Under the pieces are notes generated by a model. It saw only the letters and a list, made by a program, of their open reading frames with translations, made no database searches and was not told the DNA's origin. This document shows positions 48,245 to 57,800 of a stretch of DNA of 64,000 nucleotides, piece by piece. Position 1 is the stretch's first letter; each line of letters begins with the position of its first letter. The position numbers were made by a program, and so were the translations under genes. Source of the DNA: Brenneria goodwinii (GTDB taxonomy: Bacteria > Pseudomonadota > Gammaproteobacteria > Enterobacterales > Enterobacteriaceae); the NCBI RefSeq assembly GCF_002291445.1, contig NZ_CP014137.1, forward strand, positions 5,296,731 to 5,360,730, given 5' to 3'.

Positions 48245-49494
48245 TGTTTTTCCCGAACCTGTTTAAATCAGCAAAATCAGACAGCACGCCGATTACCACT
48301 CCCGCCGAACTAGCTGAAATGGCGGGGCTGACATATGACACTTACACCGGACTGAAGATCGGCAGTCAGAAAGCCATGAGACTGACAGCTGTTTTCGGCT
48401 GCGTCCGCGTGCTGGCGGAATCAATCGGCATGTTGCCCTGTAATTTGTATAAGGCAACAGATAAAGGGAAAGAAAAAGCCACAAAGGAACGGTTATTCAA
48501 GCTGCTATCCCTGAAGCCTAACGATTATATGACTCCACAAGAATTTTGGGAGTTACTTATCACGTGCCTTTGTCTGCGGGGTAATTTTTACGCTTATAAA
48601 GTCAAGGCGCTAGGTGAGGTGGTGGAGTTATTGCCGCTCGATCCCGGTTGTGTTCAGCCAAAGCTGGATAGTAATTGGCAACCGGTTTATCAGGTTACCT
48701 TCCCTGATGGGAAATCTGATGTGTTGGGACAAGATGATATCTGGCATGTCCGCATACTGACGCTGGATGGGCTGGTGGGGCTAAACCCAATAGCGTATGC
48801 GCGTGAGGCGATATCGCTTGGACTGGCAACCGAAGAGCACGGTTCCCGTTTATTCAAGAATGGCGCAGTAACGTCCGGCGTTCTGCGAACCGATCAAGTG
48901 TTGACCGATGCAGCGTACGCCCGATTGAAAAATGATTTTGAAGATCGACATACCGGGCTGGGCAACGCTCACCGTCCGATGATCCTAGAAATGGGCCTTG
49001 ACTGGAAATCGATGGCGTTGAGTTCCGAAGACAGCCAGTTTCTTGAAACACGAAAATTCCAGCTTGAGGAAATTTGCCGGCTGTTCCGTGTTCCCATGCA
49101 TATGGTGCAAAACACCGATCGGGCCACTTTCAGCAATGTAGAAAATCTGGGTATCGGCTTTATCAATTACAGCCTTGTGCCGTATCTGACGCGCATTGAG
49201 CAGAGGATTAACACAGGACTGGTGCGGGAGTCGAAGCAGGGTACGTTTTACGCCAAGTTTAATACTGGCGCGTTGCTGCGTGGGGATATGAAATCCCGTT
49301 TTGAGGCATACGCCACGGCAATAAACTGGGGTATGTACTCGCCAAACGACTGCCTGGAGCTGGAAGATCGCAATCCTCGCCCCGGAGGTGATGTCTATCT
49401 AACCCCTATGAACATGACAACCAAGCCGTCTGCCAGCGATAAGCAGGGGGCAACAGAGGAAAATAATAATGACGATGACAAAACAGCGTCTTGA
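48244..49494 (+). CDS. HK97-type portal protein
   Basis: A 416-residue portal with the family segments FGCVRVLAESIGMLPCNLY, GNFYAYKVKALGEVVELLPLDP, ATFSNVENLGIGFINYSLVPYL and RGDMKSRFEAYATAINWGMYSPND. The dodecamer forms the DNA entry vertex and binds terminase and the connector. The end overlaps the protease gene by 26 bases. Confidence 0.93.
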   Translation: MFFPNLFKSAKSDSTPITTPAELAEMAGLTYDTYTGLKIGSQKAMRLTAVFGCVRVLAESIGMLPCNLYKATDKGKEKATKERLFKLLSLKPNDYMTPQEFWELLITCLCLRGNFYAYKVKALGEVVELLPLDPGCVQPKLDSNWQPVYQVTFPDGKSDVLGQDDIWHVRILTLDGLVGLNPIAYAREAISLGLATEEHGSRLFKNGAVTSGVLRTDQVLTDAAYARLKNDFEDRHTGLGNAHRPMILEMGLDWKSMALSSEDSQFLETRKFQLEEICRLFRVPMHMVQNTDRATFSNVENLGIGFINYSLVPYLTRIEQRINTGLVRESKQGTFYAKFNTGALLRGDMKSRFEAYATAINWGMYSPNDCLELEDRNPRPGGDVYLTPMNMTTKPSASDKQGATEENNNDDDKTAS

Positions 49495-50122
49495 TGTCCC
49501 TTTAAAAATCAAGGCCGTCAGCGATTCCGGCGAGTTTGAGGGTTACGGCTCTGTTTTCGGCGTCAAAGATAGCTATGACGACATCGTTATGCCGGGAGCA
49601 TTCACGGGATCATTACAGGCGTGGAATGAAAAGGGCTCATTACCGGCCATGTTATGGCAACACCATACCGATGAGCCGATCGGTATCTATACAGAAATGA
49701 AAGAGGACGAAGTGGGACTGTTTATTAAAGGGAGGCTGCTTATCGACGACGATCCCCTGGCAAAACGTGCTCACGCCCACATGAAGGCCGGTTCTTTAAC
49801 CGGCCTTTCTATTGGATATCAGCTTAAGGATTGGGAGTATGACCGGGATAAAGGGGCGTTTCTGTTAAAGGAAATCGATCTTTGGGAAGTCAGCCCGGTT
49901 ACGTTCCCGTCAAACGATGAAGCCCGTGTCAGCGATGTTAAGTCAGCGCTGGCCCGCGGTGAAACCCCGACACAGAAAAGTATTGAACGAGTCCTGCGCG
50001 ATGTTGGGCTCTCCCGCACCCAGGCTAAAGCCTTTATGTCTGGTGGCTATGGCGCCCTGTCTCAGCGTGAAGTTGATGGCGTGGGCTCTGCATTGAATGC
50101 ACTGAAATCCCTTAATTTTTAA
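49469..50122 (+). CDS. HK97-type prohead protease
   Basis: A 217-residue serine protease (herpesvirus-assemblin fold) with EGYGSVFGVKDSYDDIV, catalytic His in MLWQHHTDEPIG, and Ser in GSLTGLSIGY. It trims the capsid protein scaffold during maturation. It is placed before the capsid gene as in HK97. Confidence 0.92.
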   Translation: MTMTKQRLDVPLKIKAVSDSGEFEGYGSVFGVKDSYDDIVMPGAFTGSLQAWNEKGSLPAMLWQHHTDEPIGIYTEMKEDEVGLFIKGRLLIDDDPLAKRAHAHMKAGSLTGLSIGYQLKDWEYDRDKGAFLLKEIDLWEVSPVTFPSNDEARVSDVKSALARGETPTQKSIERVLRDVGLSRTQAKAFMSGGYGALSQREVDGVGSALNALKSLNF

Positions 50123-50135
50123 TCCGGAGTACATT

Positions 50136-51341
50136 ATGTCAGTAGATATTAAAGACGTTGAACAGGTCGCGCAGGACTTGCAGAAGAAATTCGATGAGTT
50201 CAAGGAAAAAAACGACAAGCGCATTGATGCTGTAGAGCAGGAAAAAGGCAAGCTGGCGGGTGAAGTCGAAACTCTCAACGGCAAACTGGCTGAACTGGAT
50301 GCGCTGAAATCCTCTCTGGAAGAAGAGTTGAAAGCAGTTAAACGTCCGGGCGGCGGTACACAAAGCAAGGCGGTTTCTGAGCACAAAACCGCGTTCTTGC
50401 AATTTATCCGTAAGGGCTCAGAAGACGGACTGCGCGAATTGGAACAAAAAGCCTTACAGACCGGCGTTGATGCAGACGGTGGTTATGCCGTACCGGAAGA
50501 ACTGGATCGCACTTTGCTGGATATCCTGAAAGATGCAGTAGTGATGCGTCAGGAAGCCTCAATCATTACGGTAGGCACCAGTGATTATAAGAAACTGGTG
50601 AACCTGCATGGCGCTGCATCCGGGTGGGTGGGTGAAACTGATGCCCGTCCCGCAACCGATACGCCGAAACTGGCACAGATCACCCCATTCATGGGGGAAA
50701 TCTACGGTAACCCGCAAGCTACCCAAACGATGCTGGATGACGGATTTTTCGATGTCGAGTCATGGATTAACAGTGAGTTGGCGCTGGAATTCGCAGAACA
50801 GGAAGAAGTCGCGTTTACGGGCGGCAATGGCGAGAAGAAACCAAAGGGGTTTCTGGCCTATACGTCTGCGGTGGACGACGACAAAACCCGCGCCTTTGGT
50901 ACGTTGCAGCACATCCAGTCTGGTGCTGCCGCTGGCGTGACCGCCGACGCAATCATTAAGTTGGTGTACACGCTGCGCAAAGTGCATCGCACTGGCGCCA
51001 AGTTCATGCTGAACAACAATACGTTATTTCAGGCACGCATTCTGAAAGACAGCGAAGGTAACTATTTGTGGCGCCCTGGTCTGGAGCTTGATCAGCCGTC
51101 CACGCTGGTTGGTTACGGCATTGCTGAAAACGAACAGATGCCGGATGTTGCGGCAGATGCCAAGGCGATTGCATTCGGTAACTTCAAACGCGGTTACACC
51201 ATTGTTGACCGTATCGGCACTCGCATCTTGCGCGACCCGTATACCAACAAGCCGTATGTCGGTTTTTATACCACCAAGCGCACAGGCGGAATGTTGACTG
51301 ACTCGAATGCCATCAAACTGATGCAGATCGGCGCGGCATAA
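50136..51341 (+). CDS. HK97-fold major capsid protein
   Basis: A 401-residue protein with an N-terminal coiled-coil delta/scaffold domain (about residues 1-75). The mature shell domain starts near residue 105 (ALQTGVDADGGYAVPEEL) and includes GWVGETDARPATDTP, AFTGGNGEKKPKGFL and GYTIVDRIGTRILRD. Processing by the prohead protease is expected near residues 75-105. The lysine and asparagine for covalent cross-linking cannot be assigned with certainty. Confidence 0.95.
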   Translation: MSVDIKDVEQVAQDLQKKFDEFKEKNDKRIDAVEQEKGKLAGEVETLNGKLAELDALKSSLEEELKAVKRPGGGTQSKAVSEHKTAFLQFIRKGSEDGLRELEQKALQTGVDADGGYAVPEELDRTLLDILKDAVVMRQEASIITVGTSDYKKLVNLHGAASGWVGETDARPATDTPKLAQITPFMGEIYGNPQATQTMLDDGFFDVESWINSELALEFAEQEEVAFTGGNGEKKPKGFLAYTSAVDDDKTRAFGTLQHIQSGAAAGVTADAIIKLVYTLRKVHRTGAKFMLNNNTLFQARILKDSEGNYLWRPGLELDQPSTLVGYGIAENEQMPDVAADAKAIAFGNFKRGYTIVDRIGTRILRDPYTNKPYVGFYTTKRTGGMLTDSNAIKLMQIGAA

Positions 51342-51377
51342 TCAAAGGGGCTTCGGCCCCTGTTTTCGGAGAACGGC

Positions 51378-51629
51378 ATGATTAAGTTACTGAAAGACAT
51401 TAAGTGGTCGCCGGATGGGATCAGCGTTAAGACATTCAAGGCTGGCGAATACGATGGTTTACCGGCCCGCGTGGTAGAGATTGCCGAGCAGTTGGGTATT
51501 GTTGACGAAGACGGCAATCAACATAATGCTGGTCAGCAGCCAGAGCAGCCAGAGCAGCCAGAGCAGCCAGAGCAGCCAGAGCAGCCAGAGCAGCCAGAGC
51601 AGCCAGAGGCCAAGAAAAGTAAAAAATAA
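51378..51629 (+). CDS. small head protein with C-terminal QPE repeat
   Basis: An 83-residue protein. The N-terminal ~50 residues (MIKLLKDIKWSPDGISVKTF, then YDGLPARVVEIAEQLG) resemble small head-associated proteins next to capsid genes. A tail of eight consecutive Gln-Pro-Glu units is capped by a basic AKKSKK. CGGAGAACGGC precedes the ATG. It may decorate the head; the repeat would form an extended, flexible spacer. Confidence 0.65.
   Translation: MIKLLKDIKWSPDGISVKTFKAGEYDGLPARVVEIAEQLGIVDEDGNQHNAGQQPEQPEQPEQPEQPEQPEQPEQPEAKKSKK
51537..51608 (+). repeat. perfect 9-bp tandem repeat, eight units
   Basis: CAGCCAGAG is repeated eight times without a single base change inside the small head-protein gene, encoding QPE units. 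Perfect identity at the DNA level implies recent expansion by slippage. Changes in copy number keep the reading frame. Confidence 0.97.
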
Positions 51630-51661
51630 CCCGATTCGTCGGGTTTTCTTTGGAGATTAAT

Positions 51662-51982
51662 ATGATCCCCTCACTCGAAGAACTGCGGGCGCAGTGCCGG
51701 ATTGATGTTGATGAAGGGGCGGATGATGTTTTACTTACTATTTACGCCGAGGCGGCTAGGGACAAGGCGGAAAAGTACCTTAATCTTCCGTTATTCGACG
51801 AATCTGTGCCAGAAGATGCCGACAAAGGCATGGTGATTAATGCAAGCGTAAAGTTGGCGATCATGCTGGCGGTTGGTCACTGGTACGAAAACCGGGAACA
51901 GGCGAGAGAGGGGCAACTGAGCGAAATACCAATGGGATTTTATAGTCTGTTGGATGATTACAGGTGGGGGCCAGGCACATGA
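51662..51982 (+). CDS. head-tail connector (gp6-like)
   Basis: A 106-residue helical protein starting MIPSLEELRAQCRIDVDEGA with GGAGATTA before the ATG, then the conserved AARDKAEKYLNLPL and VKLAIMLAVGHWYENRE. It forms the ring attached to the portal in HK97-like phages. Its stop overlaps the start of the next gene. Confidence 0.85.
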   Translation: MIPSLEELRAQCRIDVDEGADDVLLTIYAEAARDKAEKYLNLPLFDESVPEDADKGMVINASVKLAIMLAVGHWYENREQAREGQLSEIPMGFYSLLDDYRWGPGT

Positions 51983-52320
51983 AAGCCGGAAGACTACGCC
52001 ACCGCGTCACCATTCAGAACTTCACAACAACCCGAGATGCTGGCGGTCAGCCGATCGAGACGTGGAGTGATGGTGCGACAGTTTGGGCCGAGGTCGCTCC
52101 TATCAGTGGCCGTGAACTGGTTGCCTCTGGCGCAGTATCTGCCGAGGCAACAATTCGCGTATGGATGCGATTTCGTCGTGATGTGTCCGCTGTATCCCGT
52201 CTGCTGTGTCTCAATGGACCATTCAAAGACTTAACACTGGATATTATCGGCCCGCCGATCCCGGACGGCAAAAGCACCCGGCTGGAAATATTGTGTAAAC
52301 AGGGGGTGAAACGTGATTGA
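51979..52320 (+). CDS. head closure / head-tail adaptor protein
   Basis: A 113-residue protein with the family pattern MKAGRLRHRVTIQN, GGQPIETWSDGATVWAEVAP and ISGREL, then the Arg-rich IRVWMRFRRDVS. It corresponds to the SPP1 gp16/HK97 head-closure family. ATGA overlap with the connector gene; eight-base overlap with the next gene. Confidence 0.82.
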   Translation: MKAGRLRHRVTIQNFTTTRDAGGQPIETWSDGATVWAEVAPISGRELVASGAVSAEATIRVWMRFRRDVSAVSRLLCLNGPFKDLTLDIIGPPIPDGKSTRLEILCKQGVKRD

Positions 52321-52762
52321 TTTTGGCCTCGATTTTTCCGGACTGAACGATATCGCTAAGGATTTGGAAACCCTCAGCAGAGCGGAAAACAACAAGGTTT
52401 TGCGTGATGCGACTCGCGCTGGAGCTGATGTTCTGAAAGAAGAGGTTATTGCCCGAGCTCCTGTTCGCACCGGGAAAATGAGTAAAAACGTTGTGGTGCT
52501 GACCCAGAAGTCACGGCGCCGCGGCGAAATCTCATCCGGCGTGCATATTCGCGGCGTTAACCCGAATACCGGGAACAGTGACAACAAAATGAAAGCCAGC
52601 AATCCGCGTAATTCGTTTTACTGGAGATTCGTTGAAATGGGTACGGCCAAGGCCCCTGCACATCCATTTGTTCGCCCGGCGTTCGACACAAGGCAAGAAG
52701 AGGCCGCGAATGCCGCCATTGCGCAAGCTAATCGCGCTATCGACGAGGTATTGAGTAAATGA
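52313..52762 (+). CDS. HK97 gp10-like tail completion protein
   Basis: A 149-residue protein starting at GTG. It has VLRDATRAGADVLKEEVIARAPVRTGKMSKNV and the FYWRFVEMGTAKAPAHPFVRPAF segment characteristic of the HK97 gp10 family. It joins head and tail during assembly. The stop overlaps the start of the next gene. Confidence 0.85.
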   Translation: MIDFGLDFSGLNDIAKDLETLSRAENNKVLRDATRAGADVLKEEVIARAPVRTGKMSKNVVVLTQKSRRRGEISSGVHIRGVNPNTGNSDNKMKASNPRNSFYWRFVEMGTAKAPAHPFVRPAFDTRQEEAANAAIAQANRAIDEVLSK

Positions 52763-53106
52763 CCGAAACCGACATTTACCCGTTAATCTCCGCGCTGGCG
52801 GGCGGCAATGTTTATCCGTATGTCGTCCCGCTGAACAGCGAGGGTGAGCCAGCCATTTCACCGCCGTGGGTAGTCTTCTCGTTCGTGTCTCAACCGTCAG
52901 CCGATGTGCTGTGCGGTCCGGCAGAAACGACATCATCCGTTCAGTTTGATATTTACGCGAAAACCATCGCGCAGGCGCGGGAAATTCGCGGCGAGGTCAT
53001 CGCGGCATTGTCGCCTCTCAGTCCTGGTAACCAGATGTTAACGCATGGGAATGATCCTGATACTGGATTGTACCGCGCTACAGCAGAGCTACAGTTCGTC
53101 GACTAA
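52759..53106 (+). CDS. tail completion/terminator protein (DUF3168-like)
   Basis: A 115-residue protein with PLISALAGGNVYPYVVPLN, SPPWVVFSFVSQPSADVLCG and VQFDIYAKTIAQAREIRGEV, the pattern of DUF3168/gpU-like tail terminators. It caps the tail tube for joining to the head. Followed by a strong terminator-like hairpin. Confidence 0.8.
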   Translation: MTETDIYPLISALAGGNVYPYVVPLNSEGEPAISPPWVVFSFVSQPSADVLCGPAETTSSVQFDIYAKTIAQAREIRGEVIAALSPLSPGNQMLTHGNDPDTGLYRATAELQFVD

Positions 53107-53127
53107 CTCATACACCATCACCATCCC

Positions 53128-53153
53128 AACCCGCCATTGAGCGGGTTTTTTAT
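53128..53153 (+). terminator. terminator hairpin before tail-tube gene (copy 1)
   Basis: CCCGC/GCGGG stem with CATTGA loop and six T residues. The whole 26-base unit is identical to the one at 54841-54866. It may dampen transcription or simply be read through by a Q-modified polymerase. Confidence 0.75.
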
Positions 53154-53166
53154 TTGGAGAAAACCC

Positions 53167-53607
53167 ATGACGAGTAAATATGAAAAAACGCAGGGTACGC
53201 AGATCAGTGTGTCTGCCAGCGCCGCCACCGAAGCTAACCCCGCTGGCGCCACATGGCAGGGCATTAACTGTTCCACTAAGGAAATCAGTTATACCGGCGG
53301 ACAGAAGTCGGATATTGATGTGACCACGTTGTGCTCTGAAGAACAGGAAATGACGAATGGTCTTGCCGCGCCGGCAGAGGTCACGATTTCCGGCAACTGG
53401 AGCAAAGACGAAGAAGGTCAGGAGACGTTGCGTACGGCTTATGACACAGATGCGTTGCACGCCGTCAAAGTGGTTTTCCCTTCTGGAAATGGTTATGCGT
53501 TTCTGGCCGAAGTCCGCCAAAACAGCTGGAGCGTATCAACTGCTGGTGTTGTTACCGCATCGTTCACGCTGCGACTGAAGGGTAAACCTGTACCAATTTC
53601 TGCGTAA
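53167..53607 (+). CDS. major tail tube protein
   Basis: A 146-residue protein. Start MTSKYEKTQGTQISVSASAA at 53167 has TTGGAGAAAACCC before it. The segments GINCSTKEISYTGGQKSDIDVTTLCSEEQE and ISGNWSKDEEGQETLRTAY are characteristic of phage tail tube proteins of the N15/lambda-V-like short type. It polymerises around the tape-measure protein. Confidence 0.85.
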   Translation: MTSKYEKTQGTQISVSASAATEANPAGATWQGINCSTKEISYTGGQKSDIDVTTLCSEEQEMTNGLAAPAEVTISGNWSKDEEGQETLRTAYDTDALHAVKVVFPSGNGYAFLAEVRQNSWSVSTAGVVTASFTLRLKGKPVPISA

Positions 53608-53656
53608 TGGCGGCTTCGGCCGCCTTTCTTTTTTTCTGATAACTGGAATAAATGAA

Positions 53657-54043
53657 ATGGTAAAGAGGGTGTCACAGACATTACGCGATCTGGCATTGGC
53701 GCCAGGGGCTGGATTTCGCACAAAAACGATTCCCGTCCCTGAGTGGAATGGTGTAAAGGTCACGTTGCGCGAGCCATCGGCGAATGCATGGTCAAGAGCG
53801 AGAAAACTTCTTGCTGATGCAGGGGATGCGGATACAGAAATCGATGAAGACAGAGTCCAACGGGGTTTAAAAGCGGATGTGGTTCTCTTTATCGATATCC
53901 TGCTTGATGAATCTGGCTCTCTGGTTTTCAGTGAAAATGATGTTGACGAATTAGCATTGAAGTTCGGTCCGGTTCATACGCGATTGCTCCGGCAGGCATT
54001 GGCATTATCAAACCTGAACGAAGAGGACGCTAAAAAAAAGTAG
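53657..54043 (+). CDS. tail assembly chaperone, unshifted form (gpG-like)
   Basis: A 128-residue protein ending EEDAKKK just before TAG. It contains GFRTKTIPVPEWNGVKVTLREP and LKFGPVHTRLLRQALALSNLNEED, typical of tail chaperones encoded between tail tube and tape measure. The last codons form a slippery run that produces a longer -1 frameshift product. Confidence 0.8.
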   Translation: MVKRVSQTLRDLALAPGAGFRTKTIPVPEWNGVKVTLREPSANAWSRARKLLADAGDADTEIDEDRVQRGLKADVVLFIDILLDESGSLVFSENDVDELALKFGPVHTRLLRQALALSNLNEEDAKKK

Positions 54044-54336
54044 CCGCCCCGAGCGTGTTATTCTTAATGTCGTTGGCGCTTCGCATGGGCCGCACACTAA
54101 ATGAGTTATCCCAATCCATGCCCGCCTCTGAGTTACTCATGTGGATGGAGTATGACCGGATAAATCCTATCAGCGATAGGCGTGGCGACATACAGGCCGC
54201 ACAGATAACTTCAGCTATCTACAACTCTCACGGTTGCAAGGTTTCATTAGAGGAGGCGATCCTTCAGTGGAATGAGCCAGAGGAGAGAGATTCGCCTGAT
54301 GGTCTGGAAAGCTTTCTGGGGGCGCTGGCTACATAA
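53657..54336 (+). CDS. tail assembly chaperone, -1 frameshift product (gpGT-like)
   Basis: At 54034-54040 the heptamer A_AAA_AAG sits in the right phase directly before the TAG stop. Slipping one base back continues in frame through VAAPSVLFLMSLALRMGRT to 54336, adding about 97 residues including LNELSQSMPASELLMWMEYDR. Both frames lack stops at the junction. This is the conserved G/GT arrangement that recruits tail protein onto the tape measure. Confidence 0.85.
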
Positions 54337-54417
54337 CGTTATATGGCGGCCCCGATAGTGATTTCCGTGTTAACTGGTGGTAACTTGTAACCACTTGTTA
54401 ATGAACGGGGCGGGGAT

Positions 54418-54822
54418 ATGAACAAAGTTATTTTAGGATTATCTTTTTTATTGGCCGGATGTGCGACAGACGATCTTTTGAAAAATGATTTTCCATCAGT
54501 TGTAGAAAAAAACGCACCATCAAATTTAGTAGGTGTTTGGACTGGCAGTACAGGACCATATTTAACAACTTTAATAATAAAAGAGAATGGTAGTGGATTG
54601 TCATGCTATTCATGGAATAATAATAACGCTATAGGGAAGATTAAATATGATGGTCAAGAAATAAGGTTACAAGACGGTTCTAGGCTTCAAATAAAGAACA
54701 TTGATGAGTTAAATTTAATTGCACACGCTCCATATTATATGGGGGCTGATTATACCTTTTATAAGGATAATGAGTTAAAAAACGCATCACCTTATTGTGA
54801 AAAAGAGATTAGCATTCACTGA
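54418..54822 (+). CDS. phage-encoded lipoprotein (moron)
   Basis: A 134-residue lipoprotein with signal MNKVILGLSFLLAGC (lipobox LAGC, modified Cys15), followed by a beta-rich mature part (NLVGVWTGSTGPYLTTLII, then KIKYDGQEIRLQDGSRLQ). It is very AT-rich compared with adjacent tail genes and sits between the chaperone and tape-measure genes. It has its own GTGGT/ACCAC inverted repeat upstream (54376-54393) and a terminator behind it. Such lipoproteins can block receptors against superinfecting phage; this is inferred from location and type. Confidence 0.65.
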   Translation: MNKVILGLSFLLAGCATDDLLKNDFPSVVEKNAPSNLVGVWTGSTGPYLTTLIIKENGSGLSCYSWNNNNAIGKIKYDGQEIRLQDGSRLQIKNIDELNLIAHAPYYMGADYTFYKDNELKNASPYCEKEISIH

Positions 54823-54840
54823 ATAAAAATATTTCATGAG

Positions 54841-54866
54841 AACCCGCCATTGAGCGGGTTTTTTAT
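54841..54866 (+). terminator. terminator after lipoprotein moron (copy 2)
   Basis: Identical in all 26 bases to 53128-53153: CCCGC/GCGGG stem, six T residues. It lies just before the tape-measure gene. Confidence 0.8.
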
Positions 54867-54883
54867 CGCCCGGAGAAAATTAA

Positions 54884-57800
54884 ATGGCAACCCTGCGTGA
54901 ATTAATTATCAAGATTTCGGCTAATTCCACTTCATATCAGTCAGAGATTGCTCGCGCATCGCGTATGGGTGCAAATTATTATAAAACGATGGAGTCCAGC
55001 GCGGATCGGCACAGTACAGCAATAAAACGCAACCAGCTTGCATTGAAGGAATTAACCTCCCAGTTTCAAAGTACCCAAGCAATGGCAACTCGTGCATTAG
55101 GTGCTATTGGTGGCGCGTTTGCCGTTGGGGGTATGATCAGTACCGCCGATGAATGGGGGCAAATTTCATCACGCATCAAAATGGCCACTGAGTCTGGGGC
55201 GGAATATGGTGTTGTTCAGCAACGTCTGATGGAGATTAGTGACAGAACATATAAAAGCATTAATGAACAGGCGGAATTGTTTATTCGCAGTTCTAATGCA
55301 ATGAAAGAACTGGGTTACTCAACATCTGGCACCATTGACTTCATTGACTCCATATCCAGCGCATTAACTATTAATGCTGCCAGCGCCCAAAAGGGCGAAA
55401 GTGCAATTAATGCATTGTCCAAGTCTATGGTTGCGGGAAAGGTCTCGGGCGATAACTGGAATACGGTAATGGAGGTGATGCCGACCGTCATTGGTGATAT
55501 TGCCCGTTACTTAAACATTACGGAAACAGAGGTTAAGAAACTGGCCGCAGCGGGTAAATTGTCTATGGGGCAATTTGCTGATGCCGTCATTGCCGCCCGC
55601 ACCGAGAATGCCAAACTGGCTGAAGATATGCCAACAACGGTAGGTGATGCCATCACAAAGCTATCAAACCACTGGAAGGCGTATATCGGTGATGCGAACA
55701 GCGCGACGGGTACAACACAGGCCATGGCTGATGCCATTGGGCTGGCTGCTGATAATATCGATCTGCTGGCAACGGCAGGCGCGGCACTGGCTGGCGGGGT
55801 AGCGGCCAAATACCTGCTGACAATGGCAAATAACGGCAAAAATGCGGCAAAAGAAATTCTGTCCGCCAGAGCCAGCCAAATTGCCTTGGCGGATGCGCAA
55901 CTTCAGGCTACGCAAACCCTCCAATATAAAGCTACTATCGAGCGCCGAGCAGCCCAAGCGGCGGCAGAGTCAGCCGTTGGGGCGAGTAACCAGCGTTTAG
56001 CTACTCTTGCTCTGGTTCAGGCCCGAAATAAAGAAACGGTCGCTATCAATGCAACCGCAGTCGCGCAAACGCGGTTGAATGCCGCAACAAATGTTTGGAG
56101 AGGGCTTGGCTCGGGGTTACTGGGAATTTTGGGCGGGCCGGTGGGATTGGCCGTCACTGCGGCATCTGTTGCGGCCGGCTTTTTACTGATGCATGACAGT
56201 GGTGAGCAGGTCAAGGAAAGCCTGATTAACATGCAACAGCCGGTTGCCAGCCTGGTTGAGCAATATCGGGCGTTGGGGGATGTGCAGAAAACGTCTGCAT
56301 TGCACGAGTTGAACAAAAAGCTCTCGGAATCTGATGAGGCGTTGCGTAAATCAACAGACACGCTCCGCGATTACGCCGAGGCACTGGTAACTACGTGGGT
56401 AGGTGGGTCCGAATACAGTTCTCCAGTACCGGTTATCAGTAGTGATGATCAGCAATCCCTGGATACATTTATCAGATCACTGGGAGAAATAGAGGGCAGT
56501 GCGGGGGGGATAAAAAATCTTGAAGGGTATCTGCAGGCCAACGTTAACGCGTTTGCAGATAGCGCCCGTCTGACTGACGATCAGCGTGATCGCCTGCAAA
56601 ATTTGACGCTAGCCTATGTGCAAGGACGGATAAAGGTAGAGGAATATACCGAAAAGTTGCGCGAGGTAACCAGCGTCACTCAGGATGCAGCGGCAGCGAA
56701 TCGTCAGTTATCTGCATCACTAAGTATTGATTTTTCGAAACAACTCACTAGCGCTAACCTGGCACTGGACGTTTCGGCGCTGGCGGCAAAAGGTGCGACT
56801 AAAGAGGCCGACTTGCTGCGTGGAGCCTATGCGGCCGCTGGCGAACAGGCATCCGCTTTGGCACCAGAAATTCAAAAGATTGTTGCCGCGGGTGGAAATA
56901 TTGATGTGTCTCCCGGTCTTGAGGGTGTGCGTGATTGGGTACAGATACAGGTCAAAATTCAGGAAAATAACGAACGCGCCAAAGAATTCGCCTCTTCAAT
57001 AAAGACTGGCGCCAGTGAGACAAAAAAACTTGGCGAGGCATACGATAAATTAATCCAGCAGCAACGGCAGCAGATCGCTTTGCACGGGCAGGATAGTGAA
57101 TTAGCCAAAACTCGCTATCAACTAGCAAACAGTGAGCTAATGGTATTGAGCGAGTCACAGAAAGCGGTGATTGAGCGCAATGCCACCGAGTTAGACAGAC
57201 TTAATACGCTCGATAAATATAAGTCTCTGATGGAGCAATTACGGACACCGGAAGAACAGGTTCTGTCTGTGACTAAAGAACGTTTGGAGCTTCTAAAAGC
57301 CGCCACGCCAGCGGCTGAGGAATACCGGGAAGCATTGGACAAGATATCAAAATCCACGGTAAGCGAAGCGCCGAAATTTGGCGGTCTTGATGCATCTATT
57401 GGCGGCGCCTCTGGTGAGCTAATCAGGGTGGCGGAAGCCGAAAAGGAATTGCAAAAATGGCATGACACGCAACTCGATATTCAAAACGAGTTACTGGAAC
57501 AAAAGCTAATTAACGAGCAAACCTATGCGGACCGAGTCGCCGAAATTGAACAGAAAACCGCTGATAAAAGGCAATCCATTCAGTCAGCCTATACCTCTGC
57601 ATCTTTAAGCATGATCTCAACCCTAACCAGTGATGCTGCCAGTATGCTATCGGCAATGGGCGAGGAGGGGAGTGCAGCATATAAAGCTATGTTTCTCGCG
57701 AGCAAAGCAGCATCTATTGCTCAGGCAATCGTGAATACCGAGGTGGCGGCAACAGAAGCCCTGAAGCTTGGTCCCATTCTTGGTATTCCTGCCAGCACAA

